The notes under the pieces are model-generated. The model saw nothing but the letters and a program-made list of their open reading frames with translations, had not been told where the DNA came from and searched no databases. 63,170 bases of DNA, from contig CACWJZ010000007.1 of assembly GCA_902761365.1 (NCBI GenBank), positions 1 to 63,170 of the forward strand, in the 5' to 3' direction. Each line of letters starts with the position of its first letter. Positions within the stretch are counted from its first letter, which is position 1. The DNA comes from an uncultured Eubacteriales bacterium (GTDB taxonomy: Bacteria; Bacillota; Clostridia; Christensenellales; CAG-138). Positions 15,214 through 23,626 of this stretch are shown piece after piece. Made by a program: the position numbers and the translations under genes.

Positions 15214-16397
15214 CGCTTGTTCTCCCATCGGTCGATCAATAGATTGGCGGTCACGTCCCCGGCCACATTCAACGAGGTATAGGCCATGTCCAAAATGCGG
15301 TAGATGCCCGCATACATGCCCAAAAACAGCTCCACATGCTCCACCCCCAGCATGGCAAGGTAGGTGGCTCCCAGGACGATGCCTCCGCCAGGGATGCCCG
15401 GGGCCGCCATGTTCAGCAGCAAGGCGCACAGGAGCATCAACAGCAGCGTCACGAAGGTCACGGGACGTCCCATGCTCTGGTGCACGAAGAAGCCCAGCAG
15501 GCAGAAGGACACCGCCCCGCCGCACATGTGTATGGTGCATCCCAGGGGGGCCACGATGCCGGTGGTCCGCTCGGACGCGCCGAACGATTCCCGGCAGGTC
15601 CGCATGGTCTCGGGCAACGTGGCCGCTGAGGAACAGGTGGAGATCGCGGTCAAAAACAGCCGACCTGTGCGCCGGAAGTACTGTCCGGGGCTCACCCGGC
15701 ACAGTACCCACAGGGGCAGGATCATCACCAGGCCCAGCACCAGCAGGCACCCGCCGTAGGCCCATGCTATATACGCCCCGGAGGACCGCAGGGCTTCCGC
15801 GCCGAAGGTCCCCGTCAGCTTCGCCATCAGGGAGAGGACGCCCAGGGGCGTCAGGATCATGACCCAGGAAAGGAGCTTCCGAAAGAGGTCCTCCGCCGCT
15901 GCCGCCCCCTTCTCCAGCCGTTCCGAATGCAGTGCTCCAAAGGCGATACCCAGGACGAAGGCCGCCAGGATGGACGGCAGATAGAGGGACGTGACGCTGG
16001 TCATGCCGCCGGGGGAAAAGATGTTTTTCAGGATGCTCCCCAGGGAGACGGCGGCCCGCTCTCCTTCCCAGGCTGTCTCGCCCGTCATGGAAAAGCTTTT
16101 CCCCGGGGCGAAAAGCCCATAGGGCACGGCGCAGAGCAGGAAGGAGGCGACGAACATCAGGGCGAAGAGCGTCACCGCCCGAAAAAGGGTGCTGGCCGCG
16201 TTCCTGCCCCCCTTCATAGCGGCGCAGAAGACGGCAAGGATCAGCGTGGGGAGGGCCAAATACTTCAGCACCGTCACATAGGCGGTGCCGATGAACCCAA
16301 TCTTTTGGGCCCAGTCAGGCCGAACCAGGCCCAGCGCCGCCCCTGCCGCAAAGCAGAGCAGCGTGGCCCACGACACGATCCGATCCCTGACATTCAT
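15210..16397 (-). CDS. Dicarboxylate/amino acid:cation symporter (DAACS/SDF family)
   Basis: 395 residues, multi-pass membrane protein. The family re-entrant loop and substrate site are recognisable: STCSSAATLPETM (usual SSSSAATLP), PLGCTIHMCGGA (usual PLGATINMDG) and PGIPGGGIV. The Asp of the NMDG motif is Cys in HMCG, which should alter cation or substrate binding. A very strong promoter lies upstream, and a G-run sits about 9 nt before the ATG. Coupled to the aminotransferase gene. Confidence 0.88.
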   Translation of the reverse strand: MNVRDRIVSWATLLCFAAGAALGLVRPDWAQKIGFIGTAYVTVLKYLALPTLILAVFCAAMKGGRNAASTLFRAVTLFALMFVASFLLCAVPYGLFAPGKSFSMTGETAWEGERAAVSLGSILKNIFSPGGMTSVTSLYLPSILAAFVLGIAFGALHSERLEKGAAAAEDLFRKLLSWVMILTPLGVLSLMAKLTGTFGAEALRSSGAYIAWAYGGCLLVLGLVMILPLWVLCRVSPGQYFRRTGRLFLTAISTCSSAATLPETMRTCRESFGASERTTGIVAPLGCTIHMCGGAVSFCLLGFFVHQSMGRPVTFVTLLLMLLCALLLNMAAPGIPGGGIVLGATYLAMLGVEHVELFLGMYAGIYRILDMAYTSLNVAGDVTANLLIDRWENKR

Positions 16398-16432
16398 GCG
16401 CTAGACCCCCCCCAAAAAAACGATACAGGTAT

Positions 16433-16461
16433 ATTGTACTCCCGAATCCGCTTCCGTTCAA
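16433..16461 (-). promoter_or_regulatory. SigA-type promoter of the symporter-aminotransferase operon
   Basis: Minus-strand TTGAAC-17 nt-TACAAT, immediately downstream of the sigG stop codon. Confidence 0.85.
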
Positions 16462-16462
16462 G

Positions 16463-17236
16463 CTAAATATACTTTTTCAGCCGCTCCAGGGCCCCCTTTT
16501 CCAGCCGGGACACCTGGGCCTGGGAGATGCCGATCTCCCGGCTCACCTCCATCTGGGTCTTCATCTGGAAGTATCTCAGCTTCACGATCCGCTGTTCCCG
16601 CTCGTTGAGATGGCCGATCCCCTCCTCCAGGGCGATGCTGTCCAGCCACTTCCCCTCCCCCGAGGCCTCGTCCCGTATCTGATCGATCACGTACAGGGCG
16701 TCACCATCCTCATGGAACACGGGCTCGAACAAGGACACCGGGTCCACAACTGCATCAAGAGCATACACCACCTCCGTCTCGGGCAGGTTCATCTCCTTGG
16801 CGATCTCTCCCACCGTGGGCTCCCGATTCAGCTCATCGGTCAGCCGCTTCTTGACCTGCATGGCCTTGCCCGCCATGTCCCGCAGGGAGCGGGACACCCG
16901 CAGCGCCGTGTAATCCCGCAGGAACCGCCGGATCTCCCCGATGATCATGGGCACCGCGTAGGTGGAGAAGCGGACGTTTTGAGAGATGTCAAAATTGTCG
17001 ATGGCCTTCATGAGGCCGATGCACCCCACCTGAAAGAGGTCGTCCGCCTGCTCAGAGCGGTTGGAGAACCGCTGTATCACCGATAGCACCAGTCGAAGGT
17101 TCCCTGTCACCAGCTTTTCCCGAGCTGCCCCATCCCCCGCCTTGGCCTTCACCAGCAACTCCCGCATCTCCCCCTGTCCCAACGTGGGCAGCGTGGACGT
17201 GTCCACGCCGCAGATCACTACTTTGTTCAATCGCAT
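16463..17236 (-). CDS. sigG: RNA polymerase sporulation sigma factor SigG
   Basis: 257 residues, close to the usual 260. The N-terminus NKVVICGVDTSTLPTL is the SigG signature. Region 2 (LVLSVIQRFSNR...DDLFQVGCIGLMKAIDNFD) and region 4 (MEVSREIGISQAQVSRLEKGALERLKKY) are complete. SigG directs late forespore transcription, so the organism is probably a spore former. The gene stands alone here, not beside spoIIGA-sigE. The start was chosen at the ATG with GAGG before it; a 20-residue upstream extension has no family match. Confidence 0.95.
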   Translation of the reverse strand: MRLNKVVICGVDTSTLPTLGQGEMRELLVKAKAGDGAAREKLVTGNLRLVLSVIQRFSNRSEQADDLFQVGCIGLMKAIDNFDISQNVRFSTYAVPMIIGEIRRFLRDYTALRVSRSLRDMAGKAMQVKKRLTDELNREPTVGEIAKEMNLPETEVVYALDAVVDPVSLFEPVFHEDGDALYVIDQIRDEASGEGKWLDSIALEEGIGHLNEREQRIVKLRYFQMKTQMEVSREIGISQAQVSRLEKGALERLKKYI

Positions 17237-17304
17237 TTCCTCACTTTCGGCATATCCCCTCCCTCGCTCAGGATGACCCGAAAGCTGCCGTTTCAATCAT
17301 GCTG

Positions 17305-17334
17305 TTGCATGAAACGCGAAAGCTGTGCTATACT
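17305..17334 (+). promoter_or_regulatory. Promoter of the second NAGPA-domain gene, very short or no leader
   Basis: TTGCAT-18 nt-TATACT. Only 8 nt separate the -10 from the ATG at 17343, so the transcript would have 0-3 nt of leader. Confidence 0.6.
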
Positions 17335-17342
17335 CTGTGTCG

Positions 17343-18428
17343 ATGGATCACGAAAAAGAAAAAATGCGCCGAAAGCGCATCTTATACGAAAGCATCCGGA
17401 CCGCGGTGGCCACGCTCCTGCTGCTAGGCGTCAGCCTGTTGACCTTTGCCTGGTTCCACCACGCCCGTCCCAAACAGCGCGTGAGCGCCGGCCTCGTCAC
17501 CGTGACGCCTACCCCGGCGGCGGTGGCCCAGGCCCTGGATCGGGAGGCCGTCGTTACGCCCGCCCCCACGGAGGAGACCCCTGCCGCCGATCCCTCGGAC
17601 ACACCTTTATCCACGCCCACCCCCACGCCCGTATTCATCCCCTGGGTGCAGAAATACGCCGAGCAGTTCACCGCGGACATCGTCTCCGACGAGCAGGGGT
17701 ATTCCAGCCCTGATCTGTCCATTCGCATCACCAAGTCCCAATACGGCAAGACCAAGAGCGCCATGTACTATATGGCCGACATCTATCTCACGGACATCCA
17801 TCAGTTTGCTACGGTGCTGGCCAAGGACAAATACGGCAGCGGCCTTCGGGAGAGCGTCAAGAGCATGGCCCAGCGCGGCAACGCCCTATTGGCCATCACC
17901 GGGGACACCTACGGCAACCAGGATGCGGGGATCGTGATCCGCAACGGCATCGTCCATCGGCAGGAGAAGAGCGCCTTCGACGTGTGCGTCCTTTACTACG
18001 ACGGGACCATGCGCACCTTCGCCCCGGACGACTTCTCCCTGGAGCAGGCCATTGCCGATGGGGCCTACCAGGCCTGGTGCTTCGGGCCCATGCTGCTGGA
18101 CGAGCGCGGATGGCCCATCCCCGACGAGGAGCTGAACACCAGCAAGAACATCCGCCGGGCCAATCCCCGGGCGGGCATCGGATACTATGAACCGGGTCAC
18201 TACTGCTTCGTGGTGGTGGACGGGCGCACCAGCGATTCCTCCGGTATGTCATTGGAGGAGTTTTCATCCCTGTTCGCCGAGCTGGGCTGCAAAGCCGCCT
18301 ACAACATGGATGGAGGCCGATCCGCGGAAATGTACTATAACGGCGACGTCCTCAACGACCCCTACAAGGGTGGCCGCTCCGTCAGCGACTGCCTCATCAT
18401 TCGAGAAACCTTCGGAAAGGAACCGTAA
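17343..18428 (+). CDS. Phosphodiester glycosidase (NAGPA) domain membrane protein, paralogue 2
   Basis: 361 residues with the same plan as 7784-8842: basic N-terminus, a transmembrane helix (about residues 20-38), a Thr/Pro linker (TPTPTPVF), then the NAGPA domain with AITGDTYG, GIVIRNGIV, NPRAGIGYYEPGHYCFVVVDG and the C-terminal YNMDGGRSAE. The start is placed at the ATG 8 nt after the -10. The next in-frame ATG (17364) is possible but has only a weak purine-rich site. First gene of a cluster with 18429 and 18682. Confidence 0.82.
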   Translation: MDHEKEKMRRKRILYESIRTAVATLLLLGVSLLTFAWFHHARPKQRVSAGLVTVTPTPAAVAQALDREAVVTPAPTEETPAADPSDTPLSTPTPTPVFIPWVQKYAEQFTADIVSDEQGYSSPDLSIRITKSQYGKTKSAMYYMADIYLTDIHQFATVLAKDKYGSGLRESVKSMAQRGNALLAITGDTYGNQDAGIVIRNGIVHRQEKSAFDVCVLYYDGTMRTFAPDDFSLEQAIADGAYQAWCFGPMLLDERGWPIPDEELNTSKNIRRANPRAGIGYYEPGHYCFVVVDGRTSDSSGMSLEEFSSLFAELGCKAAYNMDGGRSAEMYYNGDVLNDPYKGGRSVSDCLIIRETFGKEP

Positions 18429-18677
18429 ATGCGTCTGTTCGTCAAAACCCTGCAAGCCGTCCTCATCGTCCTGTCCCTCATGATGATGATCTTTTTGGTG
18501 CTGGATGGGTTCAACCCCACCATGAACTTCCTCCGAAACAGCATTACCAAGGGGCTGCTGTGGGCTTTTGCTCTCCTGTCCCTGGGAAACGGGCTGCTCG
18601 TCATGGCGTCCGTCATCCACGGTCGCTTCCGTACGGGAAAGAAGAAGCATAGGTCCCACCCTCACGACGAAGAATAG
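18429..18677 (+). CDS. Small two-helix membrane protein, unknown function
   Basis: 82 residues. Two predicted transmembrane segments (about 7-27, AVLIVLSLMMMIFLVLDG, and 42-62) are followed by a short basic His-rich tail. The ATG directly follows the stop codon of the glycosidase gene, and the DUF445 gene begins 4 nt after its end, so it is part of a three-gene unit. No family recognised. Confidence 0.6.
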   Translation: MRLFVKTLQAVLIVLSLMMMIFLVLDGFNPTMNFLRNSITKGLLWAFALLSLGNGLLVMASVIHGRFRTGKKKHRSHPHDEE

Positions 18678-18681
18678 TCCC

Positions 18682-19572
18682 ATGATCTCCCTGTTGTTTT
18701 CGATTCTTATGGGTGCTCTCATCGGCTACGGCACCAACGCCCTGGCGGTGGAGATGCTCTTTCGCCCCTACGCACCCAAATACATAGGCAAATGGAAGCT
18801 GCCTTTTACGCCCGGCCTCATCCCCAAGGAGCAGGGGCGCATCGCGGACAGTTTGGGGGAGCTCATCGAAAAGGAGCTGTTCGCGCCGGAGGTCGTATCG
18901 AAGGCCCTGGACACGCCCGAAGCGAAGGCATCCATCGGCGCCTGGCTGGACCAGCTGTTCGCCACCGCAGCCGCTTCAGAGAAGACGCCCCGGGAGCTAC
19001 TCGTAGAGGTCTTTGGAGAAGAGGAGTACATCCAAAAGCGGGAGGACCTCTCCTCCCTCCTGTGCACCTATCTGGTGAAGAAGGCCACCCAGGCGAAGCT
19101 GGGCGAATCCTTTGCCCGGCAGCTGTCCCACCGGACCGATGAAAAGCTGCCTTTCCTGCGCAGCGGCAGCTTGGAGGACGTGTATGTGAACACCCTGGGC
19201 AAGCTCATCGACCGAGAGCTGGAGAAGAGCCTGCCTGAGATCGTCCAACAGTACGTGTACAGGGAGGCAGGCACCTTTCTGGGCACGCCCCTCTCCGTTA
19301 CGGTGAAAAAATATGAGGGCGAGCTGCCGAGGCTGAAGGACGGCCTCATGGGGCTCATACACGCCGCCATCATCGGGGCATTGCCCCAGCTGCTGAGCTC
19401 CGGTCATATCAAAAATCTGGTTGTCAGCCGCATAGATTCCCTGGCGCCGCGGGAGCTCAACACGATGCTGAAGGGGCTTATGAAAAAGGAGCTCGCCGCC
19501 ATCGAATGGCTGGGCGCGCTCCTGGGCGGCATATTGGGTGCAGTCACCTATTTCGCCGGAAGGCTGTTTTGA
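18682..19572 (+). CDS. DUF445 family membrane protein
   Basis: 296 residues. The N-terminal helix with GALIGYGTNALAVEMLFRPY and the following PFTPGLIPKEQGRIADSLGE are diagnostic of the DUF445 (YheB/YjiN-like) family. A C-terminal hydrophobic helix (LLGGILGAVTYFAG) suggests anchoring at both ends. Function unknown; homologues occur widely in spore formers. The 3' end overlaps the converging SDR gene by 25 bp. Confidence 0.85.
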   Translation: MISLLFSILMGALIGYGTNALAVEMLFRPYAPKYIGKWKLPFTPGLIPKEQGRIADSLGELIEKELFAPEVVSKALDTPEAKASIGAWLDQLFATAAASEKTPRELLVEVFGEEEYIQKREDLSSLLCTYLVKKATQAKLGESFARQLSHRTDEKLPFLRSGSLEDVYVNTLGKLIDRELEKSLPEIVQQYVYREAGTFLGTPLSVTVKKYEGELPRLKDGLMGLIHAAIIGALPQLLSSGHIKNLVVSRIDSLAPRELNTMLKGLMKKELAAIEWLGALLGGILGAVTYFAGRLF

Positions 19573-20336
19573 TCCTCCGCATATTTTCTGACCGCATGTC
19601 CCCAAATGGCCATGGACCATTTTTGCGGCATGAGCTTGCTCCAGAGGTGTTCCTGTTTCACAAACAGCGTGCAAACGGACATGTCTTTTCCTTTTTTGGC
19701 GTCTTTCATGGCTTTGCGCGCCACCTTTTCCGGGGAGACCATGCCCGGGAATCTGATCCTTTGGCCGTTCCGCGACCTTTGCAGCATGGTCGTGTCGATC
19801 CATCCGGGGCAGACGGCGGTGCAGGTGATCCCTTTCGCCCTCAGCTCATACTGCATACTTCTCGAATAGGACCGCAAATATGCTTTCGTGGCCGAATGCA
19901 GGGCAATATAGGGATTGGGCTGGAAGGCGGCAGCGGAGGCGATGTTCAGTATCCTGGCGCCCCGGTTCATGTACGGAAGGGCGTACTGGCAGATCAGGGT
20001 CGGGAGCTTACAGTTCACCTCAACGGTCTTGGATATCTCATCGGCGGAAAAGGTCTCGATGGGCCCCATCCTGGCTAAGCCTGCATTGTTGATCAGAAAC
20101 CGAATGTCGGGGGTTTTCGCTTTCAGAAGAGCAACGAATCCTTCCACTTCGGACGAGACGCACAGATCGCACCGGACGGGGACCACCTTTTCCCCAAACG
20201 CGGCGCAGAGCGCCTCCAGCTTCCGGGGATCCCTGGCGACAGCCCATATCTCGTCCAGCTCTTCCTGAAGAAGCTCCTGCAAAAATGCCTTGCCCAAACC
20301 GCCGGTAGCCCCCGTCAAAACAGCGACAGTTTTCAT
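19548..20336 (-). CDS. Short-chain dehydrogenase/reductase with Tyr-to-His change at the catalytic site
   Basis: 262 residues. The Rossmann signature TGATGGLG (8-15), NNAG (83-86), Asn109 and Ser134 are present, but the catalytic YxxxK reads HSATK: residue 147 is His (CAT, one base from a Tyr codon) and Lys151 remains. The C-terminal segment resembles the DltE/YqjQ-like subgroup. Its start overlaps the FolD-like stop as ATGA, making it the third gene of a tightly coupled operon. It could be impaired, use an altered proton donor, or carry a recent mutation or sequence error. Confidence 0.85.
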   Translation of the reverse strand: MKTVAVLTGATGGLGKAFLQELLQEELDEIWAVARDPRKLEALCAAFGEKVVPVRCDLCVSSEVEGFVALLKAKTPDIRFLINNAGLARMGPIETFSADEISKTVEVNCKLPTLICQYALPYMNRGARILNIASAAAFQPNPYIALHSATKAYLRSYSRSMQYELRAKGITCTAVCPGWIDTTMLQRSRNGQRIRFPGMVSPEKVARKAMKDAKKGKDMSVCTLFVKQEHLWSKLMPQKWSMAIWGHAVRKYAEDQNSLPAK

Positions 20337-21082
20337 AGCAGTCTATCCGTCACATGCTTGAAAAGGACCGCCGTGGTCAGAGCGCCCACGCCGCCCTTGA
20401 AGGGGCATAGGTTTTCTACGATGGACGATACCTCTTCCTCCATAGCGTCGCCGCCCACGTTGATGAGGGTCTGGCCCGGCCGTACACACGCCTTGTTGAC
20501 AAGCCCTTCCCTGCCGGTGGCGCATACGAGGATGTCCGCCTGACGGCAGATGTCCGGCAGGTTTTCCGTCCTGCTGTGGCACAGGGTCACCGAAGCGTTC
20601 CGATCGAGCAGCAGCATGGCGAGAGGCCGTCCCACCGTCAGCGATCGGCCCAGGATCACCGCATGCCTGCCCGAAATAGGCACGGCATAATAGTCCAGCA
20701 GTCGTACACAGGCCTCCGCCGTGCAGGGGGTGGTGCGGGGATAGTCCCTGAGCCCGCCCCTGTAAAGGGTGGCGAAGCTGTTCCGTCCCGTTCCGTCCAC
20801 GTCCAGCTCGTCCGGGATCGGGATGGGCGTCTTCGTCTTGCTCAACACGATCATGCCGCCTAGCCTCTCCTGCGGCAGCTCCGTCCCCTCCGCGAGAGGA
20901 CGATCGTACACCGGCACGCCGTGGGCAGCCCCGGCCCGCTGGATGCTCCTGAGATACCAGCCCGCAGGCTTGTCCTCGGGATCGTAGAGGGCGAACAGGC
21001 ACGGGGCCGACGAGCTAGATCTGACCCGTTCGTCGATCTGGGCATAGAGCCGTTCCGCCGGTTCCTTTCCGGTGAGTAGCAT
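20333..21082 (-). CDS. Divergent FolD-like protein (methylenetetrahydrofolate dehydrogenase/cyclohydrolase family)
   Basis: 249 residues, shorter than usual FolD (about 280). The NAD(P)-binding half is clear: ILGRSLTVGRPLAMLLLDR, CHSRT, DILVCATG and the C-terminal GGVGALTTAVL. The catalytic half is altered. The YVxxK motif reads YLRSI (Ile47 replaces the key Lys), and the QLPLP loop is replaced by VLSKTKTPIP. VDGTGRNSFATL stands where KDVDGF is expected. Cyclohydrolase activity is unlikely if the family rules hold. Its start shares one base with the upstream stop (TGATG). Confidence 0.75.
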   Translation of the reverse strand: MLLTGKEPAERLYAQIDERVRSSSSAPCLFALYDPEDKPAGWYLRSIQRAGAAHGVPVYDRPLAEGTELPQERLGGMIVLSKTKTPIPIPDELDVDGTGRNSFATLYRGGLRDYPRTTPCTAEACVRLLDYYAVPISGRHAVILGRSLTVGRPLAMLLLDRNASVTLCHSRTENLPDICRQADILVCATGREGLVNKACVRPGQTLINVGGDAMEEEVSSIVENLCPFKGGVGALTTAVLFKHVTDRLL

Positions 21083-21723
21083 CAGTTCTCCTCCTCCAGG
21101 AGGCAGACCTCCCTGAAGTAGGGCAGCTCCTCGATCATATGGCAGAAGTCGTGCCACTCGGTGAGCTTGTGGTCCTTCCTCGACCAGTACATATGGAGCA
21201 GCACCTCATAATTCAGCTGCACCGTGGCCCGCATGCAGTAGCCCTCGGGCAGCAGCTCAATGAGCGCCCGCCAATACTTCTTTTCCTTGGTGGCGTTGAA
21301 GTCCAGCCGGAGCCGCTCGCAAGCGGCGATGACGGCGTTCAGGGCCTCCTGGGCGTAGGGCACCTCATCGATGCCGTCGTGGGCGAAGTCCGCCACGGTG
21401 AAGGTTTTGGAATGGATCTTGTGCATCTTGGAACAAGAGTTGCGCACCGTGCCCACCTTGTAGGTGTCGAACTCGAACCACCAGGGCTGCATGGCCGTGA
21501 TGTCCATGCTGACGTTGATCATCCTCAGGTACTTTCTGTGGTCGTTCCCCGCCTTCCTGAGCCGCTTCATAAGGTCCAGATCGTTGGGGCCGATCTTAGC
21601 GATCTCCTCTCCGTTCTCATAGGTGATGGTGCTGTCGCTCTTCTTCCAGCTGTTCAGCGGATTGCGCATGCCCCGCAGGGCGGCGGCAAAACCGGAGACG
21701 CAAATGTTTTCGATTTGGATCAT
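21082..21723 (-). CDS. ThyX-like protein (flavin-dependent thymidylate synthase superfamily), divergent
   Basis: 213 residues. The stretch VSMDITAMQPWWFEFDT followed by YKVGTVRNSCSKMHKI resembles the ThyX core region (ITAP...RHRxxSxNExS), but the RHR triad reads TYK. Proteins with this variant are usually annotated as hypothetical. A good ribosome site (AAGGGGAAGAG) precedes the ATG. First gene of an overlapped operon with the FolD-like and SDR genes; ThyX and FolD share methylene-tetrahydrofolate as substrate, which makes the pairing suggestive. The family assignment is by eye. Confidence 0.55.
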   Translation of the reverse strand: MIQIENICVSGFAAALRGMRNPLNSWKKSDSTITYENGEEIAKIGPNDLDLMKRLRKAGNDHRKYLRMINVSMDITAMQPWWFEFDTYKVGTVRNSCSKMHKIHSKTFTVADFAHDGIDEVPYAQEALNAVIAACERLRLDFNATKEKKYWRALIELLPEGYCMRATVQLNYEVLLHMYWSRKDHKLTEWHDFCHMIEELPYFREVCLLEEEN

Positions 21724-21751
21724 TTCTCTTCCCCTTCCTTTTATGTGAAAA

Positions 21752-22732
21752 CTACAGGAGTTGACTGCGAAGCGTTTCGGCGGCCAGCGGCGAAAGGAGC
21801 CCCAACGGCACGTCGAAGGCCGTGAAGCAGCCGGTCCTCCCCTGAGCGTGAAGCCGATAGCATGCCCGGCCGAAGGCGGCCATGACGGCCCCGGTGAACA
21901 TTGGGTTGGAATCCAACTCCAATTTGAACTCCATCAGGGACGAATACTGATGCGCCGGGCCCAGCTTCCCGTGGCGGATGACGAAGCCGCCGTGGGGCAT
22001 AGCCCCATGCTCGGCCGCCATCTCCTCTGCGGAGATGAAGTGGACCGTGGTATCGTACTCGTCAAAATAGTTGGGCATGGTGATGATCTCCCGGGCCACC
22101 CGCTGGGGGTCGGCCCCTTCCTTCAGCACCACGTAGACCTCCCGCGTGTGCTTCTCCCGGGCCGTAAACCCGCTTTCGCCCTTGCGGACCGCGTTCACGG
22201 TCCTCTGCACGGGGATGGTGTACTGCCGGGCGTCCGCCACGCCCTCGATGCGCCGGACGGCGTCCGAGTGGCCCTGGCTCACGCCGGGGCCCCAGAAGGT
22301 GTCCCCCGCGCCATCTGGCAGGATGGCGGTGCCCAGAAGCCGCATCAGGGAGAAGAGGCCCGGGTCCCAGCCGGTGCTGATGATGGCCGCGGTCCTGCCC
22401 GCTTTCGCCGCAGCGTCTACATTGGCAAAGTGTTCCGGGATGCGGGCGTGGGTGTCGAAGGTGTCCACCACGCAGTAGCGGCGGGCCAGCTCCGGCGTCT
22501 GCACGGGCAGGTCCGTGGCGCTGCCGCCGCACAGGAGCAGCACGTCCGCCCCCGTCCCCTGCTCCGTCAGCAGGGACATGGGATAGACCGGCGTTTCCTC
22601 CCGCAAAGCGTGCACCGATTCCGGGGGCCGCCGGGTGAAGATGCCCGCCAGCGCCATATCATCGCTCTGCAGGACGGCGGCTTCCGCCCCCCGCCCCACG
22701 TTGCCGTAGCCAACGATGCCAATACGGATCAT
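21752..22732 (-). CDS. ddh: meso-Diaminopimelate D-dehydrogenase
   Basis: 326 residues. The opening RIGIVGYGNVGRG is the NADP-binding loop. CGGSATDLPVQ, STGWDPGLFSL, TFWGPGVSQGHSDAVRRI and the C-terminal NPMFTGAVMAAFGRA match Ddh over its full length. It makes meso-DAP from tetrahydrodipicolinate in one step for peptidoglycan and lysine. Own promoter 34 nt upstream. Confidence 0.95.
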   Translation of the reverse strand: MIRIGIVGYGNVGRGAEAAVLQSDDMALAGIFTRRPPESVHALREETPVYPMSLLTEQGTGADVLLLCGGSATDLPVQTPELARRYCVVDTFDTHARIPEHFANVDAAAKAGRTAAIISTGWDPGLFSLMRLLGTAILPDGAGDTFWGPGVSQGHSDAVRRIEGVADARQYTIPVQRTVNAVRKGESGFTAREKHTREVYVVLKEGADPQRVAREIITMPNYFDEYDTTVHFISAEEMAAEHGAMPHGGFVIRHGKLGPAHQYSSLMEFKLELDSNPMFTGAVMAAFGRACYRLHAQGRTGCFTAFDVPLGLLSPLAAETLRSQLL

Positions 22733-22765
22733 ACCTGTACCTCTTCCCTGTCTATGATTGAAAAC

Positions 22766-22794
22766 AGTATATTATTATATGGCGGCAAAGTCAA
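22766..22794 (-). promoter_or_regulatory. SigA-type promoter of ddh
   Basis: Minus-strand TTGACT-17 nt-TATACT. Confidence 0.85.
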
Positions 22795-22816
22795 TCATCT
22801 GTCCTCTCACTTTTCC

Positions 22817-23506
22817 CTATCCCTCCACCAGGATCGGCAGCGCGAAGGGGGCTTTGGCCGTGACCCGTCCGTCTCCCATCAGGGAAATGGGGTCGCCAAG
22901 GTAGGTGGGCGCCGGTTTGAAGGCGGCAAAGAACACGTCCTTCACCCGGGCCAGAGCTTCCCGGACCTGGTAGTATCGCATCCTTTGATAGGTGCCCCGG
23001 TCCGCCTTCACCCCAAACACCTCCATGTCCATCCGGCCCGCCAGGTACACCGCCCGATACAAATGATACCCCTGGGTGACCACCACGCAGCTCTTCGCGC
23101 CGAAGACGGCCGCTGCCCGGTACATGGTCTCATAGGTGGAGAACCCGGCATGATCCAGAAAGATGTCATGCTCCGCCACGCCCTGTTCGAGAGCATAGGC
23201 TTTCATGGCGGTGACCTCGTCATATCCCACCGTGCCGTGATCCCCGGACAACAGCAGCTGATCCGACACGCCGGCGCGATAGAGGCCGATAGCCGTATCC
23301 ATCCGATCCTGCAGCACGGTACAAAGGGCCCCGTCCTCATATACCCGGGCGCCGGGGACGACGATGCAATCCACCCGCTGCCCCTCCAAAGCGTTGGGCC
23401 AGACGATCCGCTGTGCCGCCGCGCGGACGACCCTGAAATTGATGAGTGCGCAGAACAATCCTGCCAGTAAACAGCCCCACAGGCTGATCCGTATGATCCG
23501 TTTCAT
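22817..23506 (-). CDS. SanA/YdcF-like DUF218 membrane protein
   Basis: 229 residues. An N-terminal membrane helix (about 5-25) precedes a DUF218 domain with IVVPGARV, LLLSGDHG, VVVTQGYHLYRA and Arg-rich C-terminal helices. Proteins of this type (SanA, ElyC, YdcF) are linked to envelope or peptidoglycan barrier functions. GAGG sits about 10 nt before the ATG. Flanked by ddh and an RluA-type gene without overlap. Confidence 0.82.
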   Translation of the reverse strand: MKRIIRISLWGCLLAGLFCALINFRVVRAAAQRIVWPNALEGQRVDCIVVPGARVYEDGALCTVLQDRMDTAIGLYRAGVSDQLLLSGDHGTVGYDEVTAMKAYALEQGVAEHDIFLDHAGFSTYETMYRAAAVFGAKSCVVVTQGYHLYRAVYLAGRMDMEVFGVKADRGTYQRMRYYQVREALARVKDVFFAAFKPAPTYLGDPISLMGDGRVTAKAPFALPILVEG

Positions 23507-23626
23507 CCTTTTGTTCCTCTCTTTCCTTACGCCTGCAGCATAGCATCCAGATGCGGACAAAATGCGTTATAAAGTCGTACAAAACGCGGAATGAGTATGA
23601 ACAAAAAGAAAACCGCCCGAGGCGGT

